Assembly: GCF_022374895.2 (NCBI RefSeq)
Contig: NZ_CP092423.2
Coordinates: forward strand, 124,001 to 188,000
From: Mycobacterium lentiflavum
Lineage (GTDB): Bacteria; Actinomycetota; Actinomycetes; Mycobacteriales; Mycobacteriaceae
DNA: 64,000 nucleotides
Reading direction: 5' to 3'
Positions 23,525 through 32,615 of the stretch are shown piece by piece; positions within the stretch are counted from its first letter, which is position 1; the number at the start of each line of letters is the position of its first letter. Below the pieces are notes generated by a model that ran no database searches, was not told where the DNA came from, and saw nothing but the letters and a program-made list of their open reading frames with translations. Both the position numbers and the translations under genes were made by a program.

Positions 23525-24595
23525 TTATCCGACAACTTCATTGGTAGCCGACTGGGCCATCAGCGGTCGGCTGGGAATGCGCTCGCGGAGAACCGGCGCG
23601 ACGTCGGACTGAAACAGCTCCAGGCTACGACGCTGCTGGCTGGCCGTCACACCGTCGGTGTCGGCGGACAAGTGCATCACTTCGTGGCCGAGCTGCTCGT
23701 GGTAGCGACCCACCTTGTCGATAATCTGCGCGGGACTGCCCACCAATGCGGAGCTTCGTTCGACGAAATCCTCGATCGAGTCGAACACCACCGGGGCCCC
23801 AGCGCGGCGCGCGAAGGCCAGGCGCGCCTCGAACATCGGCCGGTACGCTGCCACTGCTTCCTGCGACGTTCGGGTGACGTAGAACCCCGCGGTTCCTGCG
23901 CCCACCAAGGCATCCTCGGGGTTGTGTCCGTAGAACTGCCACCGCTGCCGGTAGTGGCGCACCAGCTCGGCATAGGGCTCGACGGGATTGACGACATTGG
24001 CGGAGAAAATCGGATCACCGTGACGGGCCGCGAGGTCCACGGAGTCCTTGCTGGTGGCGCTGCCGTGCCAGATTCGTATCCGGTGCTGTAGCGGCCGGGG
24101 AAGTGCCTTGGCGTTGACGAGGGGCGGCCGGAAGGTGCCCGCCCACGTCACGTTCTCGCTCTCCCAGAGTTGGCGAAACAGCTCGTAGCCTTCGCGGTTG
24201 CGGTCCCACTGGTCCTCGGCCGTTACGCTGAACAACTGGGCTTGTGCGGCGCCGTTGCCCTTGCCGATGATCAGCTCAAGACGCCCGCCGGACAAGTTGT
24301 CGAGCGTGGAGTAATCCTCGAACGCGCGCACCGGATCGAGCAGGCTCAACGTCGTAACCCCGGTGAACAGACCGATTTTCGAGGTCCGCGCCGCGATGTT
24401 ACTCAGCACCACCGGCGGTGACGAGGAGATGAACGGATCTTCGTGGCGCTCACCGACCGCAAAGCCGTCGAAACCCAGCTCCTCGGCGAGCACCGCCTTG
24501 TCCAGGACATCGCGAAACCGATCGGCGGGGCTGCGCTGTTTGCCCGAGACCGGATCCGCGACGTGCGTGATCAGCGTTATCAGCAGAAACTTCAT
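23525..24595 (-). CDS. LLM-class flavin-dependent oxidoreductase
   Basis: This encodes a 356-residue luciferase-like TIM-barrel oxidoreductase: FRDVLDKAVLAEELGFDGFAVGERH, SSPPVVLSNIAARTSKIGLFTGVTTLSLLDPVRAFEDYSTLDNLSGGRLELIIGKG, RIRIWHGSATSKDSVDLAARHGDPIFSANV. The LSGGRLELIIGKGN segment is the flavin-site signature of the FMN-type alkanal-monooxygenase branch. No reductase partner is adjacent. The C-terminus (YHEQLGHEVMHLSAD) is typical of mycobacterial paralogues. The start codon is ATG in an AT-rich stretch (GTATATATCA). Confidence 0.88.
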   Translation of the reverse strand: MKFLLITLITHVADPVSGKQRSPADRFRDVLDKAVLAEELGFDGFAVGERHEDPFISSSPPVVLSNIAARTSKIGLFTGVTTLSLLDPVRAFEDYSTLDNLSGGRLELIIGKGNGAAQAQLFSVTAEDQWDRNREGYELFRQLWESENVTWAGTFRPPLVNAKALPRPLQHRIRIWHGSATSKDSVDLAARHGDPIFSANVVNPVEPYAELVRHYRQRWQFYGHNPEDALVGAGTAGFYVTRTSQEAVAAYRPMFEARLAFARRAGAPVVFDSIEDFVERSSALVGSPAQIIDKVGRYHEQLGHEVMHLSADTDGVTASQQRRSLELFQSDVAPVLRERIPSRPLMAQSATNEVVG

Positions 24596-24763
24596 TGATA
24601 TATACGAACCGATGGGTTCTCGACTTCATTCCATTCGGGCGGCGGTGTAAGAGCACGCCGATATGTACAGCTCGCGCACGAACGCGCAATCGATCTAGCC
24701 AGATGCCGGTCGCCGGGGGCAGACTAACGAACGACATTGCCGCTGATCGATTCAGGAGTGCCC

Positions 24764-25705
24764 GTGACGACCTATGCGTTCGACCCGGAAATTGCCGCGG
24801 TGCTTCCATACCTGCCCGACCTGCCGGGCGAAGATCCGTTGGCGATTCGGTCGGCGTTGTCGGAGATGGTTGCTCAGCTTCCGGTGCCGGACACCACCGG
24901 AGTGCGGATCGAAGATCGCGAAATCCCGGGCCGCGACGGCGATCCCGCGATTCCGATCCGCATCTACCTGCCCGAGCAGCGCAGCGCCCCGGCCGGCGTG
25001 TACAGCGTGCACGGGGGCGGGTTCGTCGCCGGAGACCTCGAAACCGAACACGGCACGAATGTCATCCTTGCCCGCGAACTCGGCGTCGCCGTGGTGTCCG
25101 TCGACTACCGGCTCGCACCCGAAACGCCGTTCCCCGGAGGCCTGGAGGACGTGTACGCCGGGCTGGTCTGGGCGGCCGAGAACGCGCACGAATTGGGCAT
25201 CGACCCGCAACGCATCGCCATCCACGGGACGAGCGCCGGAGGCGGACTCTGTGCGGCGCTGGCGCTGCTGGCTCGCGACCGCGGCGGGCCGCACATCGCA
25301 TTTCAGTTCCTTTCGGTGCCCGAACTCGATGACCGACTCGCCACGGCGAGCATGACCGACTTCACCGATACGCCGTTGTGGAACCGCCCCCGAGCGATCC
25401 TCAGCTGGGACTGTTATTTGGGCGCCGGTCGCGCCGGAACCGACGACGTGCCGATCTATGCCGCGCCGGCTCGTGCCACCGATTTGACCGGTCTGCCGCC
25501 GGCGTACGTCTCGGTTATGCACTTCGACCCACTTCGTGACGAAGGCGTCGCCTACGCGTTGGCCATGCTGGCCGCCGGCATCAGCGTCGAATTACATCTA
25601 TTCCCAGGAACTTTCCACGGTTCGATGTTGATCCAGGACGCGGCGATCTCGAAGCGCGAAGAGGCGGAGAAGATCGCGGTGTTGCGCCAAGCGCTAGCAC
25701 TGTAG
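24764..25705 (+). CDS. Alpha/beta hydrolase, hormone-sensitive-lipase (Lip) family esterase
   Basis: This encodes a 313-residue carboxylesterase of the HSL/bacterial LipN type. The oxyanion motif is HGGGFVAGDLE. The nucleophile is in HGTSAGGGL, the acid in DPLRDEG, and the histidine in GTFHGS. VSVDYRLAPETPFPGGLEDVYAGLVW is the family hallmark. It hydrolyses short or medium acyl esters. I chose GTG 24764, with AGGAG 5 nt upstream; an ATG at 24737 is in frame without a good site. It has no signal peptide and converges with the MFS gene. Confidence 0.9.
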   Translation: MTTYAFDPEIAAVLPYLPDLPGEDPLAIRSALSEMVAQLPVPDTTGVRIEDREIPGRDGDPAIPIRIYLPEQRSAPAGVYSVHGGGFVAGDLETEHGTNVILARELGVAVVSVDYRLAPETPFPGGLEDVYAGLVWAAENAHELGIDPQRIAIHGTSAGGGLCAALALLARDRGGPHIAFQFLSVPELDDRLATASMTDFTDTPLWNRPRAILSWDCYLGAGRAGTDDVPIYAAPARATDLTGLPPAYVSVMHFDPLRDEGVAYALAMLAAGISVELHLFPGTFHGSMLIQDAAISKREEAEKIAVLRQALAL

Positions 25706-25708
25706 CGG

Positions 25709-26968
25709 TCAAACAGGACGAAATTCGCTCTGCCGGTGGTTGTTTCGGCGCAGCCGCAGCGCCCGGGCGGCGGCGGTCGCCGACGCCAGCACCGCCATCA
25801 CCGTGAGGATGGTCGCAGCGGCTTTTGCGGACCCGATGGTGCTCAGCAGCATCGGCAGGCCGAAGCCGATATAACTGACCGTGTAGAACGTTCCGGTGAG
25901 GGCACCGCGCAAGTGCTGCGGCGCAGCGGCTTCCAAGTCGATCAGGCCCTCGCGGAGCAGCAGGCCCGACGCGCAGCCGAGAACCACCAGTAGCGACAAC
26001 GCCACGGCCAGCGGCATGGTCGACGGCGCTGCCGCGGTCACCGCGTAGCCGAGTGCGGCCAGCGCGGCGCCGACGGTGCCGGCCTGCGGACCCCACTGAC
26101 GTGCGCGGGCGATCAATTGAGTGGTGCCGCTGACGCCGTTGGCAATCAGCGCTGCGGTGCCCGCGGCCAGCGGGGCGGCGAGCCCGGTGTGCACGTGGGT
26201 GGGGATCGTGACGAAGGCAAGAGTCGCCGAGGAGTACACCCATGGCGACAGCGGCAGTGCCCAGCTCAACGCGCGCCCGATTTCGGGACGTGCCGACGCG
26301 GCCTGCTGCTGGTCGGACGCGGGTACCGACGCGGTCACGTCCGCGCGCTGGGCTGCCACCACCGCGACGACCGTGGCGAGCACGACCAGTGCCGCGGCGA
26401 TTGCGAACGACTGCCACAGCCCGGATTGCCCCACCGAGGCGATCACGCCGGATGCGAACGGGCCCACCGCGAAACCGGCTGTCAGAACGGCTCCGGCAAC
26501 CGCGGCGCCGGCCGGCCCCCTCATGTCCGAAGCCCATGCCGTGCACGAGCTGACCACCAGCCCGACACCGGCCCCGACCACCAGACGGCCCCCGAGCAAG
26601 ACCGGGGAATGCAGCGACAGCAGCATCGCGACGGTGCCGGCCAGCGCGGTGATCGACCCCGCCCACGCCACCGACTGGCGCCCCAGCACGTCCGATAACC
26701 GGCCGCCGATGAGCAGGCCGGGCAGCAGTCCCACCGCGTAGATTCCGAAGATCGCGTCGAGGGTGGTCCTATCGAGGTGCTGGCGATCGCTTAGCGCGGG
26801 GATCAACCCGGCGAAGTGGTTGGCCGCCCAGCCTGTTGCCAGCAGGACGACCAGCACCGAGGCGAATAACGGTGCGGATCCTCTAGATTCACCATGCTCG
26901 TCGTGTCCATGCGGTTCCACCGGCGCCGGTTGCGCCCGGCGCGGCACTGCGACATTCGACCTGCACAC
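25709..26968 (-). CDS. MFS transporter (drug/H+ antiporter-like)
   Basis: This encodes a 419-residue protein with 12 predicted membrane helices. The motif after helix 2 is GGRLSDVLGRQ, the MFS loop signature, and GGRLVVGAGVGLVVSSC lies in helix 4. The N-terminus before helix 1 is His- and charge-rich (EPHGHDEHGESRG). It starts at a GTG with GGGGAGGA upstream. The substrate is unknown; the fold is common to small-molecule exporters. It is divergent from the ABC importer with 256 bp between. Confidence 0.87.
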   Translation of the reverse strand: MCRSNVAVPRRAQPAPVEPHGHDEHGESRGSAPLFASVLVVLLATGWAANHFAGLIPALSDRQHLDRTTLDAIFGIYAVGLLPGLLIGGRLSDVLGRQSVAWAGSITALAGTVAMLLSLHSPVLLGGRLVVGAGVGLVVSSCTAWASDMRGPAGAAVAGAVLTAGFAVGPFASGVIASVGQSGLWQSFAIAAALVVLATVVAVVAAQRADVTASVPASDQQQAASARPEIGRALSWALPLSPWVYSSATLAFVTIPTHVHTGLAAPLAAGTAALIANGVSGTTQLIARARQWGPQAGTVGAALAALGYAVTAAAPSTMPLAVALSLLVVLGCASGLLLREGLIDLEAAAPQHLRGALTGTFYTVSYIGFGLPMLLSTIGSAKAAATILTVMAVLASATAAARALRLRRNNHRQSEFRPV

Positions 26969-27212
26969 GAATTCCTCCCCAGTCTCTGCACGCGGTTGAT
27001 CGACGAACTGTGTATCGCGGTGATATCGGCCACAGCGTTCTGCTTTTGAAGCGCGTCGCGAAAATTAGCGCTGCGCCTTGTCCACAGACGGCGCCGCTCG
27101 AGCGGTTATTCCGACTCGCGATACAACGACAGTTGTCAACCCGGAGACTGCCCAGCGGGGCGGGGTTTGAATCATGCCAGAAGCAAACCTGGTGGTCTGT
27201 CAAGGCGGTTCC

Positions 27213-27218
27213 TAGGCT
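27213..27218 (+). promoter_or_regulatory. -10 box of the ABC importer operon (leaderless)
   Basis: TAGGCT ends 6 nt before GTG 27225, the preferred start of the ATPase gene. Confidence 0.45.
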
Positions 27219-27224
27219 GCGCGG

Positions 27225-28013
27225 GTGATGTCGACCAATCCGGCGCCGGCCCGGGTGTCTGTTCGTGGTGTCGACCGGACGTTCGGAACGCATACCGTGC
27301 TGCACGAGGTCGACATCGAAATCGAACCGGGCGAGGTCGTCGTGCTGCTCGGCTCGTCAGGTAGCGGCAAGTCGACACTGTTGCGGCTCATCGCCGGACT
27401 CGACAGTCCGACCGGGGGACGGATCGAAATCGACGGCGAAGCGGTCCGCGGAATCGACCCACGTTGCGCGGTGGTGTTTCAGGAGCCCCGGCTGCTGCCC
27501 TGGCGATCCCTGGCCGCGAACGTAGAGTATGGTCTGCCGCCCGGCACGCCACGTGCGAAAGGCTCCGGCGCAGTTACCCACTGGCTTGAGGTCGTCGGGT
27601 TGCGCGAGTTCGGCAAACATTATCCACGGCAAGTCTCGGGCGGTATGGCGCAGCGCGCCGGCCTCGCGCGGGCCCTGGTGCGACGCCCGCGCGTCCTCTT
27701 GCTCGACGAGCCGCTGGCCGCGCTTGACGCGCTGACCCGACTGCGGATGCAGGACCTGCTCGACGCCGTGCAGCAAGAGGCGGGCACGACAACGGTGTTG
27801 GTGACCCATGATGTGGACGAGGCCGCGATCCTGGCCGACCGAGTGCTGATTCTGCGCGCGGCTCCATCGGGCGGCGCCCGTATCGCCGCGACACACGAAG
27901 TCGCAATCCCCAAGCCACGCGATCGCGGGGATCCGCGAATCACGGCGTTGCGAGAGCAATTGTTGGACGAGCTCGGCGTACCCCGACGGAGCAGTGAGGC
28001 AAAAGCATGGTGA
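27225..28013 (+). CDS. ABC transporter ATP-binding protein (nitrate/sulfonate/taurine type)
   Basis: This encodes a 262-residue ATPase. Walker A: GSSGSGKST. Q-loop: VFQEPRLLPWRSLAANVEYGL, typical of SsuB/TauB. Signature: VSGGMAQRAGLARAL. Walker B: VLLLDEPLAALDALTR. H-loop: VTHDVDEA. With the next two genes it forms a full importer: solute-binding lipoprotein and a single permease, presumably homodimeric. The genes overlap (7 bp with the binding protein). The substrate may be an alkanesulfonate, nitrate or other small organic anion; no desulfonation gene such as ssuD lies in this operon. Confidence 0.93.
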   Translation: MMSTNPAPARVSVRGVDRTFGTHTVLHEVDIEIEPGEVVVLLGSSGSGKSTLLRLIAGLDSPTGGRIEIDGEAVRGIDPRCAVVFQEPRLLPWRSLAANVEYGLPPGTPRAKGSGAVTHWLEVVGLREFGKHYPRQVSGGMAQRAGLARALVRRPRVLLLDEPLAALDALTRLRMQDLLDAVQQEAGTTTVLVTHDVDEAAILADRVLILRAAPSGGARIAATHEVAIPKPRDRGDPRITALREQLLDELGVPRRSSEAKAW

Positions 28014-28975
28014 AAAGTCGTTACCTGAGCGCGATTTCGGTGATCGCCGGCGTTATCGCGGTATCGGGCTGCGGTTCGAACGGGAGTCCTACGGCGTCGA
28101 AAGACATCCATCTGGACTACGCCTACTACAACCCGTTGAGTCTGGTGGTGCGTGACCAGCACCTGCTGGAAAACCGCGGCTACAACGTCACGTGGGTGCT
28201 GTCCGCGGGCAGCAACAAGGCCAACGAGGGGCTGCGGTCTAAAGCACTGGACATCGGCTCCACCGCCGGTTCCGCCGCATTGGTCGCTCGGGCCAACGGA
28301 ACGCCGATCAAGGTCGTCGACCTCTACGTAGGCGGTGAGTGGACGGGCCTGGTCGTCACCAAGGACTCGCCGATCAATTCGGTGGCCGACCTGAAGGGCA
28401 AAAAAGTAGCCGTGACCAAGGGCACCGACCCGTACTTCTTCCTGTTGCAATCGCTTGCCACAGGCGGACTTTCACCGAGCGACATCGAGATCGTCAACCT
28501 ACAGCATGCCGACGGCAAGACCGCGTTGGAACGCGGCAACGTTGATGCGTGGTCCGGGTTGGACCCGTTCATCGCGCAGACCATCCAGCAGCAGGGCTCG
28601 CGCTTCATATACCGCAACCCGAGTTTCAACACCTACGGCGTCTTGGACGCCCGCGAGGATTTCATCGCCGATCACCCCGACGCTGTGCAAGCGGTGGTCA
28701 ACAGCTATGAGGAGGCCCGGAAGTGGGCGAAAGCACATCCCGATCAATTGGCGGCATTGCTGGCCTCGCAGGCGAACATAGCGCTGAGCGTGGCGCAGGA
28801 GGAGCTGACCCGGACGCTGGTCGATATCGACTCGGTGCCGGGGGATCCGGTGCGCACCGTACTGGCGCGGGTGGAGCCGCTCGCGGTAGCCGATTCCGAT
28901 ATCAAGTCCGACGACGCGGGTCGCAACGCGCTGAGCACGCTGATCGAGCCGAAATACGCCCAGCAAGCGCACTGA
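28007..28975 (+). CDS. ABC transporter substrate-binding lipoprotein (SsuA/NMT1 type)
   Basis: This encodes a 322-residue periplasmic-type binding protein anchored as a lipoprotein: signal peptide followed by the lipobox AVSGC. The fold markers are those of the aliphatic sulfonate/taurine family: LDYAYYNPLSLVVRDQHLLENRGYNVTWVLSAGSNKANEGL, DIGSTAGSAALVARANGTPIKVV, SVADLKGKKVAVTKGTDPYFFL and VDAWSGLDPFIA. It captures the substrate outside the membrane for the adjacent permease. It overlaps the ATPase gene and probably the permease gene. Confidence 0.92.
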   Translation: MVKSRYLSAISVIAGVIAVSGCGSNGSPTASKDIHLDYAYYNPLSLVVRDQHLLENRGYNVTWVLSAGSNKANEGLRSKALDIGSTAGSAALVARANGTPIKVVDLYVGGEWTGLVVTKDSPINSVADLKGKKVAVTKGTDPYFFLLQSLATGGLSPSDIEIVNLQHADGKTALERGNVDAWSGLDPFIAQTIQQQGSRFIYRNPSFNTYGVLDAREDFIADHPDAVQAVVNSYEEARKWAKAHPDQLAALLASQANIALSVAQEELTRTLVDIDSVPGDPVRTVLARVEPLAVADSDIKSDDAGRNALSTLIEPKYAQQAH

Positions 28976-29745
28976 CGTCGCGGCCCGGCCGACTGGCGAA
29001 GCTGCCGCTGGCGTTAGTGGGGTTGATTGTCCCGGTGCTGCTGCTGGTGACCTGGCAGCTCGCCACCGCGGTCACGGGGTTCTTCTCGCCCAGCCAGCTC
29101 CCCGCGCCCGGTGACGTGGTGTCGGCGCTGGGCGCACTCGTCCGGCGCGGCGATCTCTGGACTCACCTGCAGGCCAGCGGTTCTCGGGTGCTGGTCGGCT
29201 ATCTCGCGGGCGCCGTCACGGGGCTCACACTGGGTTCATCGGTCGGGCTGTCGGTATTCGTGCGCCGATTGCTCGCGCCGACTGTCGCGGCGTTTCGCAC
29301 AGTGCCTTCGCTGGCATGGGTTCCGTTGCTGCTCTTATGGTTTGGCATCGACGAGACGCCGAAGATCCTGATGGTCGCCATCGGCGCATTCTTTCCCGTC
29401 TACACGACGACGGCATCGGCGCTCTCACACGTCGACTCGCAGCTGGTGGAGGTGGGACGGGCCTACGGTCGGCGCGGCGTGTCACTGCTCGCCACGGTGA
29501 TGTTGCCCGCCGCGGCACCGGAATTGGTGAATGGGCTGCGATTGGGGCTGGCCAACGCGTGGCTGTTCGTGGTCGCTGCCGAACTGATCGCGTCTTCGAA
29601 GGGCCTCGGGTTCCTGTTGCTGGACAGTCAAAACACCGGCCGCACCGACGTGATGTTGGTGGCCATCGTCCTGCTGGCCGGGCTGGGCAAATTGACCGAC
29701 AGTGCGTTGGCCGCGGTGGAGAAGCGGCTGGTGCGGCGGCGCTAG
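28972..29745 (+). CDS. ABC transporter permease (SsuC/TauC type)
   Basis: This encodes a roughly 257-residue membrane protein with about six helices. The coupling motif EVGRAYGRRGVSLLATVMLPAAAPELVNGLRLGLANAW is the EAA loop of BPD-type permeases. No ATG, GTG or TTG start fits well: the nearest upstream GTG (28723) would overlap the binding-protein gene by 253 bp, and GTG 29017 would trim the charged residues before the first helix. A CTG at 28972 overlaps the preceding TGA in a 4-bp CTGA and yields a normal N-terminus (LTSRPGRLAKLPLALVG), so I propose that start, with 29017 as the alternative. Confidence 0.85.
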   Translation: MTSRPGRLAKLPLALVGLIVPVLLLVTWQLATAVTGFFSPSQLPAPGDVVSALGALVRRGDLWTHLQASGSRVLVGYLAGAVTGLTLGSSVGLSVFVRRLLAPTVAAFRTVPSLAWVPLLLLWFGIDETPKILMVAIGAFFPVYTTTASALSHVDSQLVEVGRAYGRRGVSLLATVMLPAAAPELVNGLRLGLANAWLFVVAAELIASSKGLGFLLLDSQNTGRTDVMLVAIVLLAGLGKLTDSALAAVEKRLVRRR

Positions 29746-29749
29746 TGGG

Positions 29750-30736
29750 TTATCCGCGGCGGCGCAACACCGGTGTCACCAGCTCGCCGGTGTTCAGGTA
29801 GGTCTCGAGGTTGCGGATCGTCAGCAGCGCCATTGCCCGTCGGGTGCGGGCGGTCGCACTACCGATATGCGGGAACAACACCACGTTGTCCAGATCGTAA
29901 AGCACCGCAGGCACATTGGGCTCATCGGCGAACACGTCCAGGCCCGCTCCGCCCAGTGCGCCGGCGGCGACCAACTCCACTAGCGCGTCCTGGTCGACGA
30001 CGCTTCCACGGGCAATGTTGATCAGATAGCCCTCGGGGCCCAGCGCCTCGAGGACGGAGCGGTCGACGAGATGACGAGTCCGCTCGTCGCCCGTGGTTGC
30101 GACGACCAGCACGTCGACCGATTCGGCCAACTCGAGCGGCGACTCAGCGTAACGATATGGCGATCCGTCGATTTTGTGCCGGTTGTGATAGGCGATGGCA
30201 CAGTCGAATCCGAGCAACCGGGTAGCGATGGCCGATCCGATGCGGCCCAATCCCAAGATGCCGACCTGAAGGCCACTGACGTCTCTGGCGTACGGGAATT
30301 GTCCCTCGCTTGCCCATCGCCCCGCTCGCACGTAGCGGTCGGCGGCGCCGAAGCGGCGCAGCGTCATCAGGATCAGCCCGAGTGCGGTATCGGCAACGGT
30401 GTCCGACAGCACATCCGGAGTATTGCTTACCCCGATGCCCCGTTTCCCGGCCGCGGCCAGGTCGATCAAATCCACTCCTGCGCCATTGTTGACTATCACT
30501 TCCAGATTGGGCAGGGCGGCGATGGTTTCGGCGTCGACACCGTAGCGGCCGGAGGTCACCACCACGCGAATCTGCGCACCATGCTGCGCCAGGAACTCGG
30601 CCCGCTGCGGACCGCTTGGGAGTAAGGGAATTTCGTAGCGAGCCCCCAGCTCTCGTTCGAAGGTGGGCTCGAAGCTGTTGCCGATCCGCAGCACGTCGCT
30701 CGTCTTCTCGACCGTCACCTTTGCATCATCTCCCAA
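29750..30736 (-). CDS. D-isomer specific 2-hydroxyacid dehydrogenase
   Basis: This encodes a 328-residue NAD(P)-dependent D-2-hydroxyacid dehydrogenase or hydroxypyruvate reductase-like enzyme. The catalytic residues sit in the usual order: Arg in NIARGSVVDQDAL, Glu in FADEPNVP and His in FPHIGSAT. The NAD fold is QVGILGLGRIGSAIATRLLGFDCAIAYHNR. The substrate-domain segment is VIVNNGAGVDLIDLAAAGKRGIGVSNTPDVLSDTVADTALGL. The substrate is not evident from neighbours; its stop faces the ABC permease stop 4 bp away. Confidence 0.92.
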   Translation of the reverse strand: MGDDAKVTVEKTSDVLRIGNSFEPTFERELGARYEIPLLPSGPQRAEFLAQHGAQIRVVVTSGRYGVDAETIAALPNLEVIVNNGAGVDLIDLAAAGKRGIGVSNTPDVLSDTVADTALGLILMTLRRFGAADRYVRAGRWASEGQFPYARDVSGLQVGILGLGRIGSAIATRLLGFDCAIAYHNRHKIDGSPYRYAESPLELAESVDVLVVATTGDERTRHLVDRSVLEALGPEGYLINIARGSVVDQDALVELVAAGALGGAGLDVFADEPNVPAVLYDLDNVVLFPHIGSATARTRRAMALLTIRNLETYLNTGELVTPVLRRRG

Positions 30737-30846
30737 CTCATCCGGGTTGGCATCGCCGAATGGTCAGCACACGAGGTACGAAACGCCGTGCATGATCTTG
30801 CCCGGAATTCCGCAGTGCACGGCTGACTTAGCTGCACAATGACGCG

Positions 30847-31788
30847 ATGCGGATCGCAGATAGCGCCCATCGATTCCTGTTGGCCATCGCAGTGCTGGTC
30901 GCGTTGGTGGGATGCGGCGCCAACCACGGTGCTGCATCAGGGTCGGGCGGCGGCGGCGACTTTGCCGGTCCGATCGAGATCGGCAATGGCCGCCATCTCT
31001 ACCTCGAATGCCACGGAAGGGGCAGTCCGACAATCATTTTGGAATCCGGATACCACAACTCGTCGGATCCGTGGAATCAGTCCGAGGCGGTCGCCCCAGC
31101 GGTCGGTCCGGGTGTGCTGCCGGCACTCGCCGACGACCACCGCGTTTGCGCCTACGACCGGCCCGGCACCTTGCGCTATCCCGACCCGCCCAGCATCAGC
31201 GACCGCAGTTCACCGGTTGCGATGCCACGCACCGCTCAAGACGTTGTCCAGGATTTGCATGCCCTGCTGGCCGCCGCACATCTGCCGGGCCCCTACGTTC
31301 TGGTCGGGCATTCGCTCGGTGGGCTGTTCATCCGCCTGTACGCGCAGACCTATCCCGAACAGGTGCGGGCATGCGCGTTCGTCGACGCCTTCACCGTCGA
31401 GATTCCGAGCCTGATGGGATCGGACTGGGCCCTTTACCGCCAGCAGTTGGATCATCCGTTGCCACAGTTCGCGAACGTGGATTCGTTCGAGGTGATCGAC
31501 ATCGACAAGAGCGTCGCGCAGGTCGCGGCGGCCCCGGCCTTCCCTCCGGTGCCGACCGTCGTGCTGACGAGAACCGAGCCGTTCGCGGTTCCCGGCAGCG
31601 TTTCGGATGAGCAGAGCGCCACGCTGGAGCGGGCCTGGCGAGACGGCGCGTCAGATCTGATCGCGCTGCGTCCGCAAACCCCCCACCTGATCGCGACCGA
31701 CAGCGACCACTTCATCCAAATCCACCAGCCCGACCTGGTGGTGGCCGGTGTACGTCTGCTGGTGCAGAGGTCTGTCGAAAATCGCTGA
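30847..31788 (+). CDS. Alpha/beta-fold hydrolase, lipoprotein
   Basis: This encodes a 313-residue hydrolase with a lipoprotein signal ([14 protein letters not shown]) followed by a Gly/Ser linker. The fold shows [25 protein letters not shown], the nucleophile elbow [16 protein letters not shown], and a late [13 protein letters not shown] with the histidine. Mycobacterial relatives are cell-envelope esterases of unknown substrate. A CACAAT element lies 6 nt before the ATG. The cyclase gene follows after 26 bp and may be co-transcribed. Confidence 0.86.
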   Translation: MRIADSAHRFLLAIAVLVALVGCGANHGAASGSGGGGDFAGPIEIGNGRHLYLECHGRGSPTIILESGYHNSSDPWNQSEAVAPAVGPGVLPALADDHRVCAYDRPGTLRYPDPPSISDRSSPVAMPRTAQDVVQDLHALLAAAHLPGPYVLVGHSLGGLFIRLYAQTYPEQVRACAFVDAFTVEIPSLMGSDWALYRQQLDHPLPQFANVDSFEVIDIDKSVAQVAAAPAFPPVPTVVLTRTEPFAVPGSVSDEQSATLERAWRDGASDLIALRPQTPHLIATDSDHFIQIHQPDLVVAGVRLLVQRSVENR

Positions 31789-31814
31789 CGAAACACTCCG
31801 GCATACTCGGCCCA

Positions 31815-32615
31815 ATGATGGTAGTGCTGGCTGTGGTCGCGGCGGCCGAACTCGGCGGCCTGATCGCGCTCGGCGTGCTGCTCATCGTGTCCAGACGGCA
31901 GCTCAGCGGCGCACGCGCTGCGCTCGAGCGCAGCCGTCGCGGCGGTGGCCAGCGCCGACGCCGCCGCGGAGTCGCGCCCTTGGCGATCAGAACCGCGTTC
32001 AAGACGGCCGATTCACTACTGACCAAAGGCGTCGGCGCGACGGTGCGCAACTCGGTCGAAGACCTCGCCGGCTGGGCGCGGGTGGAACGGCCCGACCTTG
32101 CCCGGCTCACCGCCGACGGCGATGTGGTGATCGCGTTCTCCGACATCGAGAATTCGACCGCCCACAACGAGGCCCTGGGCGACCGGGAATGGGTCCGGGT
32201 GCTGCAACAACACAACAGGCTCATCCAGAAATTCGTCGACGACCACGGCGGTCACGTCGTGAAAAACCAGGGGGACGGCTTCATGATCGCCTTCGCCGAT
32301 CCCCGCCAGGCCGTGCTGTGCGGCATCGGTGTCCAACGCGCCCTCCTCGAAGACACCGACGGCATTCGCGTCCGGATCGGCATGCACCTCGGACCGTCGG
32401 TGCGGCGCGGCGACGACCTTTTCGGGCGCAACGTCGCGATGGCGGCCCGGGTCGCCGGACAGGCCGACGGCGGCGAGATCCTCGTCAGCGAGCCGGTGCG
32501 CGACGCGGTCGACGGCGCCCCCGATATCGAGCTCTGCGCACCGTGCGAGGCCGAATTGAAAGGCTTCCAGGGCAGCCACCACCTCTACCCGGTCTCGGTT
32601 TCCGAGACTGGTTAG
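31815..32615 (+). CDS. Class III adenylate/guanylate cyclase, membrane-anchored
   Basis: This encodes a 266-residue protein: one N-terminal membrane helix ([23 protein letters not shown]), a basic linker, and a class III cyclase catalytic domain (about 100-262). Metal-binding Asp are in [12 protein letters not shown] and [10 protein letters not shown]. The Asn-Arg transition-state pair is in [22 protein letters not shown], and a Lys (HVVKNQGD) is placed to specify ATP. It therefore probably makes cAMP as a homodimer. No sensor domain other than the membrane helix is present. It converges with eis, overlapping by 4 bp. Confidence 0.9.
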   Translation: MMVVLAVVAAAELGGLIALGVLLIVSRRQLSGARAALERSRRGGGQRRRRRGVAPLAIRTAFKTADSLLTKGVGATVRNSVEDLAGWARVERPDLARLTADGDVVIAFSDIENSTAHNEALGDREWVRVLQQHNRLIQKFVDDHGGHVVKNQGDGFMIAFADPRQAVLCGIGVQRALLEDTDGIRVRIGMHLGPSVRRGDDLFGRNVAMAARVAGQADGGEILVSEPVRDAVDGAPDIELCAPCEAELKGFQGSHHLYPVSVSETG

